Positions 22,331-32,841 of a stretch of 64,000 bases of DNA are shown here, piece by piece. Numbering within the stretch: the first letter of the stretch is position 1; each line of letters begins with the position of its first letter. Origin of the DNA: Limnomonas spitsbergensis (lineage: Eukaryota; Chlorophyta; Chlorophyceae; Chlamydomonadales); assembly GCA_037349105.1 (NCBI GenBank), contig JAYJMM010000028.1, positions 3,038,001 through 3,102,000 of the forward strand, read 5' to 3'. A program made the position numbers and the translations under genes. The notes under the pieces are model-generated. The model was not told the DNA's origin. It made no database searches and saw only the letters and a program-made list of their open reading frames with translations.

Positions 22331-22357
22331 AAGCAGACAGCAGCACCACCCAGCCAA

Positions 22358-24030
22358 GAAGAAACTTTAATTGAAGTAGCACAAGAGGAAGCTGGAATCC
22401 AAGTACAGCTGACGTACCGTCGGTACCGTCGGAGGAGGCGAACAATACGTGTGCAGACAAGCAGAGCAAAAACCTCGTACCGGTCAACAGAAGTAACATG
22501 CATGTCATGACAATTTAAGGATTGAGGACGACATACGTGCATGTGGTCAGCCAGGGTTGTGACGCTGGGGCCGGCGCCGGGGGAAATGGGCCGAAGGCCC
22601 ATTTTTCCCGGCCATCTTGCGACGCCATCCCCGGCAAACCCCGGCGAAAATAGGGGTTTGGCCGACTCTGCCCTCGGCGTCAGCCGGGGGTTTACTCATA
22701 TTCTCACGACTCTCCCCGGCTAAAGACATTAGTGAAATGGCAGCTATTGACTCAGATAGCGATAAGCAGATTATGCCTGACGCTGAAGTGATGACAGACC
22801 CCCCTCCCGCGGGAGGACTTCTCCCTGATGCTGCCCAACACCTGCCCAGTCCGCGACGGACTTTATGTTCTAACTTGCTAACGCGGCCACTCCTGGCACC
22901 AAACTAAATTGCTGTGGATAGGTCTTACCAATGCGCGTCTTTTGATGTGTGATAAACATGCAAAGGTTCAGTTTCGAGAAGCCACGCGGGCCGCGTGAGT
23001 GCCGCGCCTTGCAGAATCCAGGGGAAATCCCACGGGCATTTTCAAGCGAGGGCAGGCTCGTCCAAACAAAGCACAAGCCAATTCAACATCCAGAAAGGCG
23101 GAAATAAGTAGTCGTAAGGAAATCATTTCAAACAAACTGTAAAATCAAAGTGTGGAAAAAATCCCGTCTACACCTGACGGCCATTTTCAGACCCCCCGGC
23201 CGGTGCAGCCGGCCCAAAAACATACCCCAGCCCGGCAAAAACCGGCCATCTGGCAGACCCCGGTCACTACCCTGTGGTCAGCACATTGCATCCCTCAGGG
23301 GGAAAAACTCACTAACCTCACCGCACCATCCCTGAGCACCAGTTGCAGCTTAACACTTAGCACATTTTCTTTCTTATCAACCCAACTTGTTGGAACTCTT
23401 TCAATGCTGGCAATGGTAGCAACAGTTTAGTGCGCCATACGTGACGCTCTAACACATCTTCCACTTCTGAGAAATCAGGTACTTCTAGTTACTTTCGGTT
23501 ACTGTTGTTCTGCAGTTACAATTTTCATTCGACAGGTACAACATTTTCTGTTCCTCTCACCCAATACTTTTGTGACACTTGAAGTTGTGGAAATGGTTAT
23601 GGCAGTTAAAAGTGGTTTAAGTGGTTAAGGTGGTTAGGATGTGCACCCCACCATTGCTAATTAAGCCGGTCATGGATGGGTTCATATACCACCTCAGCAC
23701 CAACAAGGTAAGGTAATAGCATTAAAGCAATGCATGTGGCGTGACTGTGCTTCTAACCACCTTACTCATACATCCACGACAGTTGTGGATAACGTTTGCA
23801 CCTATGGGCTGGCCGTGGGCGTCGTCGAGATCGCGTCGGACTGTAACTTACTCTTGCCAGATGTTGTGGATGTAGTTGAAAGTTTAACATGGTCGTTGCT
23901 TAAGAATATTGGTTTAAGTCGACTGAGTCATTGCTTGTCGTCTGTTGGGCGTGCTGGGCGCACGCCATGAACCGCACTAGCAAAAGGGTGTGCACTAACT
24001 TAAGGCTGCGACTCAGAGCGGCCATCACAG
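22358..24030. other. Non-coding stretch with GC-rich CCCGGC words
   Basis: At 22555-22725 and 23165-23275 the sequence is rich in CCCCGGC, CCGGCCAT and GGGGTTTG words, giving short potential hairpins (for example GGGCCGAAGGCCC at about 22587-22599). From 23570 to 23650 GTGGTTAAG-like words recur. A plus open frame at 23734-23970 has no recognised feature. Confidence 0.45.
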
Positions 24031-24530
24031 CTGATGATAGAGGACGGCGCGGCGAGCAGCAGCGTGGCACACCCTTGCTGGGCTGAGGGACACGGCCATC
24101 ATGCGGTGGATGCGCTGCGTGTGTGCTTTCAGTGCCCTAGCGTGAAAGAGAGGTTGAGGGCCAGAGTTCGGGACAGGCCCCAAGAGATCGCCACGGACTT
24201 GCAGCAGTTGTACCAGGGCAGGCATGGGTGGGAGGCTCCGGCTTTTGCGCATAAACTTAAGGCTGCGGCCAGGCCAGGGGCCGCACCAGTCAAAGGGAGT
24301 GTGCTTGCGTGCGCACGAGCTTAACGCTGCGGCTCGGTGCCGTCAGCACAACTGACACTCGAGGACGGCGCAGCCAGCGGAGTTAGGCGAGGGGAGATGG
24401 CGAGCATGTCAAAAGCTCGGCCGCGTGGGCGCCTTGTCACGACGTATGACTGCACCGTGCGTTTGACCGCGCCAACCGCTTTTTGGTTGGAAGTTATGTG
24501 TGAACATGAACAAGTGTGTTTGCCCTCTTA
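24031..24530 (+). pseudogene. Non-LTR C-terminal remnants, two partial copies
   Basis: The plus frame 24034-24324 contains HHAVDALRVCFQCPSV followed by KERLRARVRDRP, related to the stretch at 11900-12000. A second partial copy of the upstream nucleotide sequence (CTGCGGCT, GAGGACGGCGCAGC, GGGGAGATGGCGAGCATGT) follows at about 24330-24415. The same word order occurs near 11840-11935. These appear to be 5'-truncated copies of one LINE family. No RT core is present. Confidence 0.45.
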
Positions 24531-24536
24531 GAGGAT

Positions 24537-25239
24537 CCCGAACTGGGTCCTTTACTTTTTCTTTCTTACTGCGATTTCACGGCCTTCAATAGACTCTTAA
24601 CGTTTCCAGCTATTGTTCTTGAATATCACTTCTGCAAGTTAATCGTCATCAAGTCTTACTAAGGGGAAACTGGCAGAGCAGCTAGGCCAACAGCGACCCT
24701 ATAAGCATCAACAAGTCTCCTAATACGAAGCTGGCAGAGCATCTAGGCCAACAGTCGACTATCTGCAGCAATTCGAGTTATTCCTGCCTCTTAACAGGCA
24801 TATCTCTTGCCCTACAGCTGGAAATTACCACCACCCAACCATCACATCTCCACTACAAAGTCTTTCCTGTGGCTCCAAGTCGACCATCTGATTTATCAGA
24901 GATATCTTCAGTCATCAGAAGTCGCCAAGGAAGCGACTGTTCACAGCAGATCAACGGCAACATTCGCCCAAGATCGTCCCAGGTAGTCTAGAAGTACCTC
25001 AGGAGTCGAGGCTTTAAGGAATCCTGTCAACAGTATCGAAGAAGTCCAGGTGAAGTAGCAAGAGCTATCACCTGTTATCGAGCTGAGTTCATTGAGTTAC
25101 AGCAGTGAATCGAGAAGCTCCTACTATAAGCTATGTAAGACTTCATATAGTTTGCTTTATAAGTACTTGTTTAAGAAAGAAAAAGTCCGATTAGTCTCAC
25201 CTCTAGTCGCGACTGCTGTAGCGGAAACCGGTCGTTCCA
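24537..25239. other. Region upstream of the Gag-like gene
   Basis: Contains two copies of CTGGCAGAGCA(G/T)CTAGGCCAACAG (about 24670 and 24730) and no supported coding frame. If the Gag gene belonged to an LTR retrotransposon, its LTR or leader would be here. A matching downstream LTR is not visible in the window. Confidence 0.45.
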
Positions 25240-28200
25240 GAACCGATAAAAAGGTGAAAAGGGGCGGCCAAATAAACGAACCAGCACCCCAAATCGTGAA
25301 GGAGATTCCGAAGAATACTGTTTACCCGAGAACTAGGTCTGCTACAGCAGCTGTTGCTGCTGAAGCCGCTGTAGCAGGGACATCATCTGACCCTCCGGTT
25401 TTGCACTTTTGCCTGTGCAAAGCAAGCCTTTGTGGAAGCAGATGTACGACATGGCTGGACCAGCCAGCAAGGCATGCATGGACAACCTTAAGCTCAGGCA
25501 GGAAGCAGTGGATCGTGCAAATGCAGCGTTGGGAAGCATATCAGAGACATGCACTCTGAAGGAATATGATGACGCGTGCATTAAAGGACAGGTGTTGCAA
25601 GACGAACGTAATGAAGCTATCAATGATGCACTCATAGCGTCACCTGCAAAGGTGGACAGGACTTTCATTGACAAGTTGACGTTAAAGGAATGGGAAATGC
25701 CATTTGGTAACCCTGTCTTTGAGTACCTAAGCAAGGAGAGGTCCAAGTACGCGAACACTGTGACTCCGTCTAAGCAAGCCACTAGGCTAGCGGAACAGAG
25801 TTTCGGACCTGCCATTGAGGGTGGTTCTCACTCAGGGTCTGCTACGTCAGTAGATGCGCCCATGCGAGCACCTGAAATATCTCATGTTGCAAATCTATCG
25901 GGAGGTGGGCTCCCTTTGCATGGGGGTGGGCTCCCGTTGCGCATGCCTCAATGCCTTTCGCGGTGCACGAGCCTATGGCTTAGCATGCACCAGTGTCCGT
26001 GCATGTTGCTGCTGTCGCCCCTGCTCCTCCTCCCACTGCTGCACCTGTCCAGGGTGCACATGGAAGGATAGAGCCTGACGGCGCAGAACGCACCGTGTCA
26101 GGGCCTCCGCCTCCGCCTCCGCGTTCCCCATCGTCGCTGACAATGGGTGTAACGCCTCCGCCACGGCCGCAAGTCCCGTCAAGGTCGGCTGGACCCGTGC
26201 ACAACAACGCACCTGTCTACCCACTGGCTGGACGGTACGAGGACACTGTGCCTCGCATGCAAGGCCTGGCGTCTGTATCAGAAGAACCGGAAGGTGATGG
26301 GTCTGGGGGAAGCACCGGTGAGGACATTACCGCCGGAGACCCCCAAGCACAAGGTAATCGTTCCATGGGACCTGCTGCATCACAGTCATTCCATACAGCA
26401 GTGGGCACAGAGCACTCGAACTGGAACGCTACCTAAGGTATAGATGGTTCTGGGCAGGAGAGTTCCATGGTAAGAGCAGCCCGTGATAGAGATGAGCTTG
26501 CTCAGAGACAGGCGCGTGAGCGTCAAGAGTTTGAGCAACGGGCGCATGAGCGTCAGGAGTTTGAGCGGAGACAAGGTGAGGATATGCGTAATCCTCCTCT
26601 GTCCACTGCGCCGCGATCAACGGCTGCAGCTCACAGAGGTACGGCCGCTGCAACGTTCCATGAGCGTAGGCAGCATGAACCTTCCCAGGAGGACTAGAGC
26701 AGTTCCATGCATGCTCAAGAGGTATCGCATGATCCCGGGTGGAATGGGTTTCAATCTGTGTTCTCAGGAGGAATGCAGAACTCGTTCCCACAAACGGTGA
26801 GAGATTCTAGTCAAGGCCAGAGGCAGTTGCAGTATCCTAGTCAAGGTCAAGGTCAATATCAGGGCCACGGTCAAGATCAGAGCCAAGGTCAGTCGCATGG
26901 TCAGGGTATGAATCAGAACCTGCGCTATGGACAGCAAGATCGGGGTGAGTTCCCCGGAGGGGGAACAGGTAATGGATACAGTCAGAGACCAGGAGCACGA
27001 GGCAACCAACCATCTGGTGGAGGACCGCCTCCTGGTGGAGGCCAGTCATCGGCCCACAGCTGGGTTTCTCGCCATGGTGTGATTTTCGGATCAGCAGCTC
27101 CCAGCAGGGGTCCTCCCGATGGAGGAGATCAAGGAAGGGATCCTGATCACGAGGGTACTACTTCACGTCCTGCCAATTGGCTACCAGATGTCCAGTTGGA
27201 CGGGAAGACGGTGATTGACTCCTCAAAAGTTGTTGAATTCTCAGCGACGGAGAGTATCATCTCCCACCGTATTTGGGAACGGTCTCTCAGGATGTTCTGG
27301 GGGAATAATGAGCACATGTTGCACGACGCCGTGTCAGCCCAGGTGAGCATCATCATGAGCACAATACTTCCAGCAGGGGTCGCTTTTCTCAAAAAGCACT
27401 TTGCTGAGCTGGCGTACTTGTGCCCCAGTGCGATGGCGCCCATGGCAAAAGCCATCCAAGGAAGGGATGGCAGTACCAGGAATGACTACCTTCAGGATGG
27501 CACTCAGACCATCATGGGGAATATGAGGAGAAACAAGATGATCCTGATGGGAGTCGAGGAGGCAGGAGTGAGGGAGTATGAGCCTTATCCATTACAGGAT
27601 GAGCCTTACAGCTTCATTGAAGCCATGTTGATGGTGGCCAAGCGCTACCTCAATATTGCAACATCAGCTGAAATGGCTATCTGGACTCAGGGCTGTGTCA
27701 TGGGTATGCAAAACCAGCTTGACAGGACGGTGCTCGTCAGTGAGAACCCCTAGCAGTTTGGTATCAGGTGTCTTTCAGTCTACTCAGCGTTCCAGGGGTC
27801 TAACAAGATCGCTTACAATGGAACTATTGAGAGGACGTCAATCATCGATGTGATTATGCGAGGGGTTCCAGTATACCTCCAGCAGGTGTGTGAGAGGGAG
27901 CTTCAGGCATTGGGTGTCGAAGACGATAACTTCAAGGTCCAGGCAAGTGTGATCATAGAGGCTATGCAAAACGCCTATGAGTACCGCGTCAGGACCCAGG
28001 TCAGGCAGGGAGTCAGGTATGAGGACCTGGCTGCAGAAGGAAGCAAAGATGCAGGGAGAAGGGGCCAGAATGCAACCCCGCGGAGCCACGCCACTGAGGT
28101 GAGGTCTGGTGCGGGGGGATACCCTACTACGATGCACCCGCAACGCGGCACAGCCGTAGGCTCATCCAGGCCCTACCAAGTTGGCAAAGGAGGAGGGGGG

Positions 28201-28485
28201 TATAGCAATGTGCAACAACCCACAGGATCAGGGTACCCATCCAGCAGGCCCCTGGCGGTTAAAAACTGTCAGATCTGCCACGGGGATCACTATCTTGACA
28301 AGTGTGATGACCTGCCCAACTTCCTGATTTCAGCTGCTAGAGGTAGGGCAATGGAGGCAGCAGAAAGGGGTCCCAGGGCTGCAGCAGCCATAGCTGAGGC
28401 AGCAGGGAAACCAATGCCAACTGCTGCAGTAGCAAGGGCCAAGGTAGATCCATGTGACTTACAAAGGGCAGTACCCTATGTGTAG
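25240..28485 (+). pseudogene. Full-length but decayed Gag-like gene (ancestral copy)
   Basis: This is the only copy in the window with an N-terminal half. Coding moves through three plus frames: frame 3 up to about 25390, frame 2 from 25409 to about 25945 (with KERSKYANTVTPSKQATRL), then frame 1 to the end. In-frame stops in the last frame lie at 25981 (TAG), 26434 (TAA), 26695 (TAG) and 27751 (TAG, where other copies have AGG). A helical, charged N-terminal region is followed by a Pro-rich segment, then an Arg/Glu/Gln-rich stretch (DELAQRQARERQEFEQRAHE), then Gln/Gly-rich repeats. A conserved core follows, with the zinc knuckle CQICHGDHYLDKC near 28270-28308. The overall order is like a retrotransposon Gag. 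No protease, RT or integrase follows. Confidence 0.7.
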
Positions 28486-28665
28486 TTGGGACTTGCATAC
28501 AAGCCTGAAGCAGAGGTACTGTTCAACCTGGACAACCACTATGTTGCATGTGCAGTAGAGGAAGAGCAGAGTGGGGTCAAGTTCGAGAAACAAGACCAAG
28601 GTGCCCGCGGCCAGCGAGACGGGCATGCCAGCCTGATCAAGACAGACCAGCGTAATATAACATGA
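28486..28665 (+). other. Open frame continuing after the Gag TAG stop
   Basis: After TAG 28483-28485 the same frame stays open for 59 codons (starting LGLAYKPEAEV, including NLDNHYVACAVEEEQSGV) and stops at TGA 28663-28665. The same arrangement is present in the equivalent place of units 2-6. The composition is protein-like, so the ancestral Gag probably extended here. The TAG is either a fixed mutation of the amplified copy or a readthrough stop. Because the units are recent copies, conservation of the stop does not show function. Confidence 0.5.
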
Positions 28666-28844
28666 ACCTCCGGTAAAAGTTCTCTACTTGTTTTGATGGA
28701 AGCCTTGATGATCACCTCAAGGTATGTGGGTTCGGTCCTGGCTGTCGTGAGGGACGCTTCGCCTTGGACGCGGTCCAATCCTGAATGGACAAATGGTTAA
28801 TTGCAATTTAATTTCGTGATTCCGACCTGAGCTTGATGAATGCA

Positions 28845-29165
28845 TCTATCCGATCGTGCATCAACTGATTGCTGTGTTGTACACATCTGCCAGTATAAAT
28901 CATGCAGTACACTGCTGTACATGCCTGCCAGGACTTGCATGTTGTACGTGGCCACTATTGATATTCATGCCGTACACATGTTACACATGCAGTACAACAG
29001 CTGTACCTCGTGCATGGTGTTAAATAATGGTACATGTTGTGCATGCATCACACATCTGCTGTTATAGCTAGCCAGTACATTTCTGCAGTGCATATCTGTT
29101 GTATGTGTCTGATGTATATTCCTGCAATACACACGGCCAGTATACACATGCAGCACGTAACTGCC
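28845..29165. repeat. GTACA / TGCATG-rich spacer segment
   Basis: Dense irregular words such as TGTACA, CAGTACA, ATGCATG and ACACATG on both strands, repeated in every array unit at the same offset. Open frames across it on both strands are low-complexity by-products (Cys/His/Met-rich), not genes. Confidence 0.6.
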
Positions 29166-29559
29166 AGCTGGCATTCGCCTGTACGGCGCCTTCATTGGAT
29201 GATTTTTAGACTGCCCCTTCTCAACCTTCGCCCCCTAGCTTTGACTCAGGTTGGGGGGGGGAGGAAGATGGGCTGTCCTGGGATCAATCGCATAGTGGCT
29301 TAACTAATGTTAAATTGCTGCATATGACAGGCGGTAACCGCTGAAGCTGGCGGAAATGTCAGGGATGGCCTCAAGGACTCTGAGCCACCATCACAGCCAT
29401 CATGCGGCAGCAAGAGAGCCGCCGCCAATCATCCAATCAGGAGAAGACAAGCGGCTGTGGGCAGGATGCAAGACAGGCGCCGTCAAGCCGCGTCTTTAAT
29501 TAGGCGTAAGGCAATTGGCGGCGCCTCTGGCTCCAACGATGGCAGTGGTGAAAACCTGG

Positions 29560-29803
29560 CCAGTCGAAGGAGCCAGACAGACGGGCCTGTGCAAAAGCCT
29601 CAGGGCATGCATTGGGCCCCGATGTCCGGTGGTGACGAGCACCTCCTCTAGTGAGGGAGCCCAAGCCACTGCTCAGCGATGCGGAGCCGGAGGAGTCAGA
29701 TGAACGGGCCTGTGCATCAGCCTAACGGCACGCATCGGGCCCCGACGCCTGGTGGTGATAAAGCCCCTACTCAAATGAGTGAGCCCAAGCCACCATCGAA
29801 CGA
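29560..29803. repeat. 122 bp tandem duplication inside the array spacer
   Basis: ACGGGCCTGTGCA, GGCATGCATTGGGCCCCGA and GGTGGTGA words recur with 122 bp offset (29581 against 29703). The second copy leads into the 153-codon frame. The first copy hits a TAG at the equivalent place. Present in all units. Confidence 0.7.
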
Positions 29804-30140
29804 TGATGAGTGCATGGAGCACAAGCGGCTGAAGAAGCAGCGGAAAGCCAATCGCTGGCCACGAGGACTTCAACCAGGGCTTGGACAGCCACGTGTGGAA
29901 GGGTCCAAGGGCCCAAGCTGCCGCTGCCGGAGCCGCGAATGCTTCAACTACCTACCGCGGCAACAGCTTCTAAAAGCGGCCAGCGCCACCATCAGCGGTG
30001 CCGCTGGAGCTGCCGCTAGCGTCGTCACTGATGTACATGAAGACCATGACTTCAAAAAGGGTGTTTGTGCTGGCGCCGCTCGTAAGGGCGAAGCTGGAGG
30101 GACATCTATTAGTCGTCATCTGCCTGGTAACATAGCCTAG
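29679..30140 (+). CDS. Spacer ORF, 153 aa, unknown; one per array unit
   Basis: Equivalent frames lie at 44146-44607, 48382-48843, 52612-53073, 56848-57309 and 61078-61539. The predicted protein has a basic segment (HKRLKKQRKANRWPRG), an Ala-rich stretch and an acidic-then-basic end (DVHEDHDFKKGVCAGAARKG). No family is recognised. Variants between units are non-synonymous (S/R, N/D, H/R, N/D), so constraint is not evident. It may be part of a decayed gene picked up by the array, because the preceding DNA reads in a related frame with a stop between. Confidence 0.3.
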   Translation: MRSRRSQMNGPVHQPNGTHRAPTPGGDKAPTQMSEPKPPSNDDECMEHKRLKKQRKANRWPRGLQPGLGQPRVEGSKGPSCRCRSRECFNYLPRQQLLKAASATISGAAGAAASVVTDVHEDHDFKKGVCAGAARKGEAGGTSISRHLPGNIA

Positions 30141-30530
30141 AGAATAACAGTTCTGCTTGTCTTCTCTTGCATTGGCTGCGTGCATGTCCCTATCACCCCT
30201 TTACCTGATGGGGCTATGTACCCGAACAGTTGGCCTAACTGACTCAACCCGTAGACGATAGTCTGCCTGTCTTGGTTGATTTCTATGTGCACCCTTAAGC
30301 TCACTAAAACCCTGATGGGTGTGTCCTAGGTTTTATCTATACCTCTCCCATTTCACCCGAGAGGCTCAGTACCAAGCCTTTGTCCGGCATCCCATGATTT
30401 AATTATCGTGATTGCATGCCTTGTACTGCCATTGTGCACAATTCCAGATGTTGCAGCATTTCTTACAGCGCAATTAGTGGGATTTCAGTTTCAGCTTGAT
30501 ATCACTTTTGCTGCATTTGTGCAATCGGCA
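30141..30530. other. Array spacer, no gene seen
   Basis: Mixed sequence with no supported frame. It contains the GG(C) length variant (TGTCCTAGG or TGTCGGCCTAGG) used to tell unit types apart. Equivalent segments occur in every unit. Confidence 0.5.
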
Positions 30531-30900
30531 AATCCTGAAACTGTAGATCCTAAAACACGCAGATCGACTGCTTGCAGCCTCTTCACCTGCAGATGTAAAA
30601 CCTGTAGATCTAGGGTTACAGATCTTGAAGAAGTCAAACTGTGACTCTTAAAATTGAAGCTCTTCACAGCAGATGTACAGTCTGCAGATCTAGAAACGCA
30701 GATCCTAAAACATGCAGAGCTAATGCTGCAGATCTTCAAATTGCATGTTATAAACTGCAACTCTTAAAATTGCAGTCACTTAAATGCAGATCTTGAAAAT
30801 CCAGATCAACACGTTCATGTCATGAATTCCAAACCTGACCTGCTAATTTTGGATCAGATCCTGACCTTCAGATCTTGAGGTGCATGAGGCTAATTATGGG
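30530..30900. repeat. GCAGATCT-rich segment before the Gag ORF
   Basis: Some twenty irregular GCAGATC(T/C), GTAGATCT or GCAGATGT words spaced 15-35 bp apart, alternating with AAAACTG/TTAAAATTG. It lies directly upstream of each amplified Gag ORF together with a TATA-like TCTTATAAGA about 35 bp before the ATG. A promoter role is possible but unproven. Confidence 0.5.
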
Positions 30901-30935
30901 TCTTATAAGATTCCCAGGAGGACCAGAGCAGTTCC

Positions 30936-32573
30936 ATGCATGCTCAAGAGGTATCGCATGATCCCGGGTGGAATGGGTTTCAATCTGTGTTCTCAGGAGG
31001 AATGCAGAACTCGTTCCCACAAACGGTGAGAGATTCTAGTCAAGGCCAGAGGCAGTACCAGTTTCCTAGTCAAGGTCAAGGTCAATATCAGGGCCACGGT
31101 CAAGATCAGAGCCAAGGTCAGTCGCATGGTCAGGGTATGAATCAGAACCTGCGCTATGGACAGCAAGATCGGGGTGAGTTCCCCGGAGGGGGAACTGGTA
31201 ATGGATACAGTCAGAGACCAGGAGCACGAGGCAACCAACCATCTGGTGGAGGACCGCCTCCTGGTGGAGGCCAGTCATCGGCCCACAGCTGGGTTGCTCG
31301 CCATGGTGTGATTTTCGGATCAGCAGCTCCCAGCAGGGGTCCTCCCGATGGAGGAGATCAAGGAAGGGATCCTGATCACGAGGGTACTACTTCACGTCCT
31401 GCCAATTGGCTACCAGATGTCCAGTTGGACGGGAAGACGGTGATTGACTCCTCAAAAGTTGTTGAATTCTCAGCGACGGAGAGTATCATCTCCCACCGTA
31501 TTTGGGAACGGTCTCTCAGGATGTTCTTGGGGAATAATGAGCACAGGTTGCACGACGCCGTGTCAGCCCAGGTGAGCATCATCATGAGCACGATACTTCC
31601 AGCAGGGGTCGCTTTTCTCAAAAAGCACTTTGCTGAGCTGGCGTACTTGTGCCCCAGTGCGATGGCGCCCATGGCAAAAGCCATCCAAGGAAGGGATGGC
31701 AGTACCAGGAATGACAACCTTCAGGATGGCACTCAGACCATCATGGGGAATATGAGGAGAAACAAGATGATCCTGATGGGAGTCGAGGAGGCAGGAGTGA
31801 GGGAGTATGAGCCTTATCCATTACAGGATGAGCCTTACAGCTTCATTGAAGCCATGTTGATGGTGGCCAAGCGCTACCTCAATATTGCAACATCAGCTGA
31901 AATGGCTATCTGGACTCAGGGCTGTGTCATGGGTATGCAAAACCAGCTTGACAGGACGGTGCTCGTCAGTGAGAACCCCAGGCAGTTTGGTATCAGGTGT
32001 CTTTCAGTCTACTCAGCGTTCCAGGGGTCTAACAAGATCGCTTACAATGGAACTATTGAGAGGACGTCAATCATCGATGTGATTATGCGAGGGGTTCCAG
32101 TATACCTCCAGCAGGTGTGTGAGAGGGAGCTTCAGGCATTGGGTGTCGAAGACGATAACTTCAAGGTCCAGGCAAGTGTGATCATAGAGGCTATGCAAAA
32201 CGCCTATGAGTACCGCGTCAGGACCCAGGTCAGGCAGGGAGTCAGGTATGAGGACCTGGCTGCAGAAGGAAGCAAAGATGCAGGGAGAAGGGGCCAGAAT
32301 GCAACCCCGCGGAGCCACGCCACTGAGGTGAGGTCTGGTGCGGGGGGATACCCTACTACGATGCACCCGCAACGCGGCACAGCCGTAGGCTCATCCAGGC
32401 CCTACCAAGTTGGCAAAGGAGGAGGGGGGTATAGCAATGTGCAACAACCCACAGGATCAGGGTACCCATCCAGCAGGCCCCTGGCGGTTAAAAACTGTCA
32501 GATCTGCCACGGGGATCACTATCTTGACAAGTGTGATGACCTGCCCAACTTCCTGATTTCAGCTGCTGGAGGT
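30936..32573 (+). pseudogene. Gag-like C-terminal ORF of unit 2, split by transposon
   Basis: Open from ATG 30936 to the insertion point at 32573. It then runs a few codons into transposon sequence and stops at 32606. The missing 3' part, from RAMEAAERG onward, resumes at 42807 and ends at TAG 42945-42947. It carries the core and the zinc knuckle but lacks the Ala-rich tail. It has a W to L change (MFLGNN) relative to other copies. Confidence 0.85.
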
Positions 32574-32597
32574 CATGGCATTCTATCTTGGGTGGTC
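32574..32597. repeat. Left TIR of the 10.2 kb element
   Basis: CATGGCATTCTATCTTGG followed by GTGGTC. Pairs with 42783-42806 with one mismatch. Confidence 0.92.
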
Positions 32598-32629
32598 GAG
32601 TTTTGACTGAAATTTGAAATAGAAATCGG

Positions 32630-32790
32630 CAATACAGCAGTCGTCCAGCAGTCGTCGAAAAGTCGCTGAGCAGTCTGATTGTCGCCTTAGAGCAGTCGCT
32701 ACATATTGCCGTGTTTTAAACCGTCGATGCCCGCAGTCGCTTCGATAACGTAGCAGTCGGTGCGTCGGTACGTCGTATAGCCTGACACAG
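32630..32790. promoter_or_regulatory. Left subterminal CAGTC repeats of the 10.2 kb element
   Basis: GCAGTCG, AGCAGTC and related words occur about nine times, including GTCGCCTTAGAGCAGTC at 32681-32697, which is also found near the right end in the same orientation. These are likely transposase-binding sites, by analogy with other subterminal arrays. Confidence 0.65.
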
Positions 32791-32841
32791 ACTGGTCTAA
32801 TGACGGCCGACCACGCAGTCTTTATTATTCCACAGCAGTAA

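Larger units (their letters stand above)
26682..30910 (+). repeat. Gag macrosatellite unit 1 (4229 bp)
   Basis: First unit of a head-to-tail array whose units begin at TTCCCAGGAGGA. It spans the C-terminal Gag region (26707-28485) and ~2.4 kb of spacer. The left boundary is where similarity to later units begins inside the ancestral Gag gene. Unlike later units it has stop codons at 26695 and 27751. Spacer markers are GCTGTGGGCAGG present, TGTTGCAGC and GATTTCAG. Confidence 0.92.

Noticed and set aside
22088..22510. Plus-strand ORF with an Arg-rich tail
   Set aside because: Antisense to the LINE-like minus-strand frame. The Arg-rich end comes from a short GGTACCGTCGG repeat.
24537..25091. 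5' LTR of the Gag element
   Set aside because: No matching 3' LTR in the window, no clear TG/CA ends, no primer-binding site seen. Left as unassigned upstream DNA.
28539..28778. Minus-strand ORF downstream of each Gag ORF
   Set aside because: Overlaps the plus-strand Gag extension, which has better protein-like character. Treated as a shadow.
28840..29303. Cys/His/Met-rich ORFs on both strands in every array unit (for example 43303-43770)
   Set aside because: They arise from TGCATG/GTACA-rich low-complexity DNA. The frame is broken in unit 1 by a 4 bp difference, and no zinc-finger spacing is regular.
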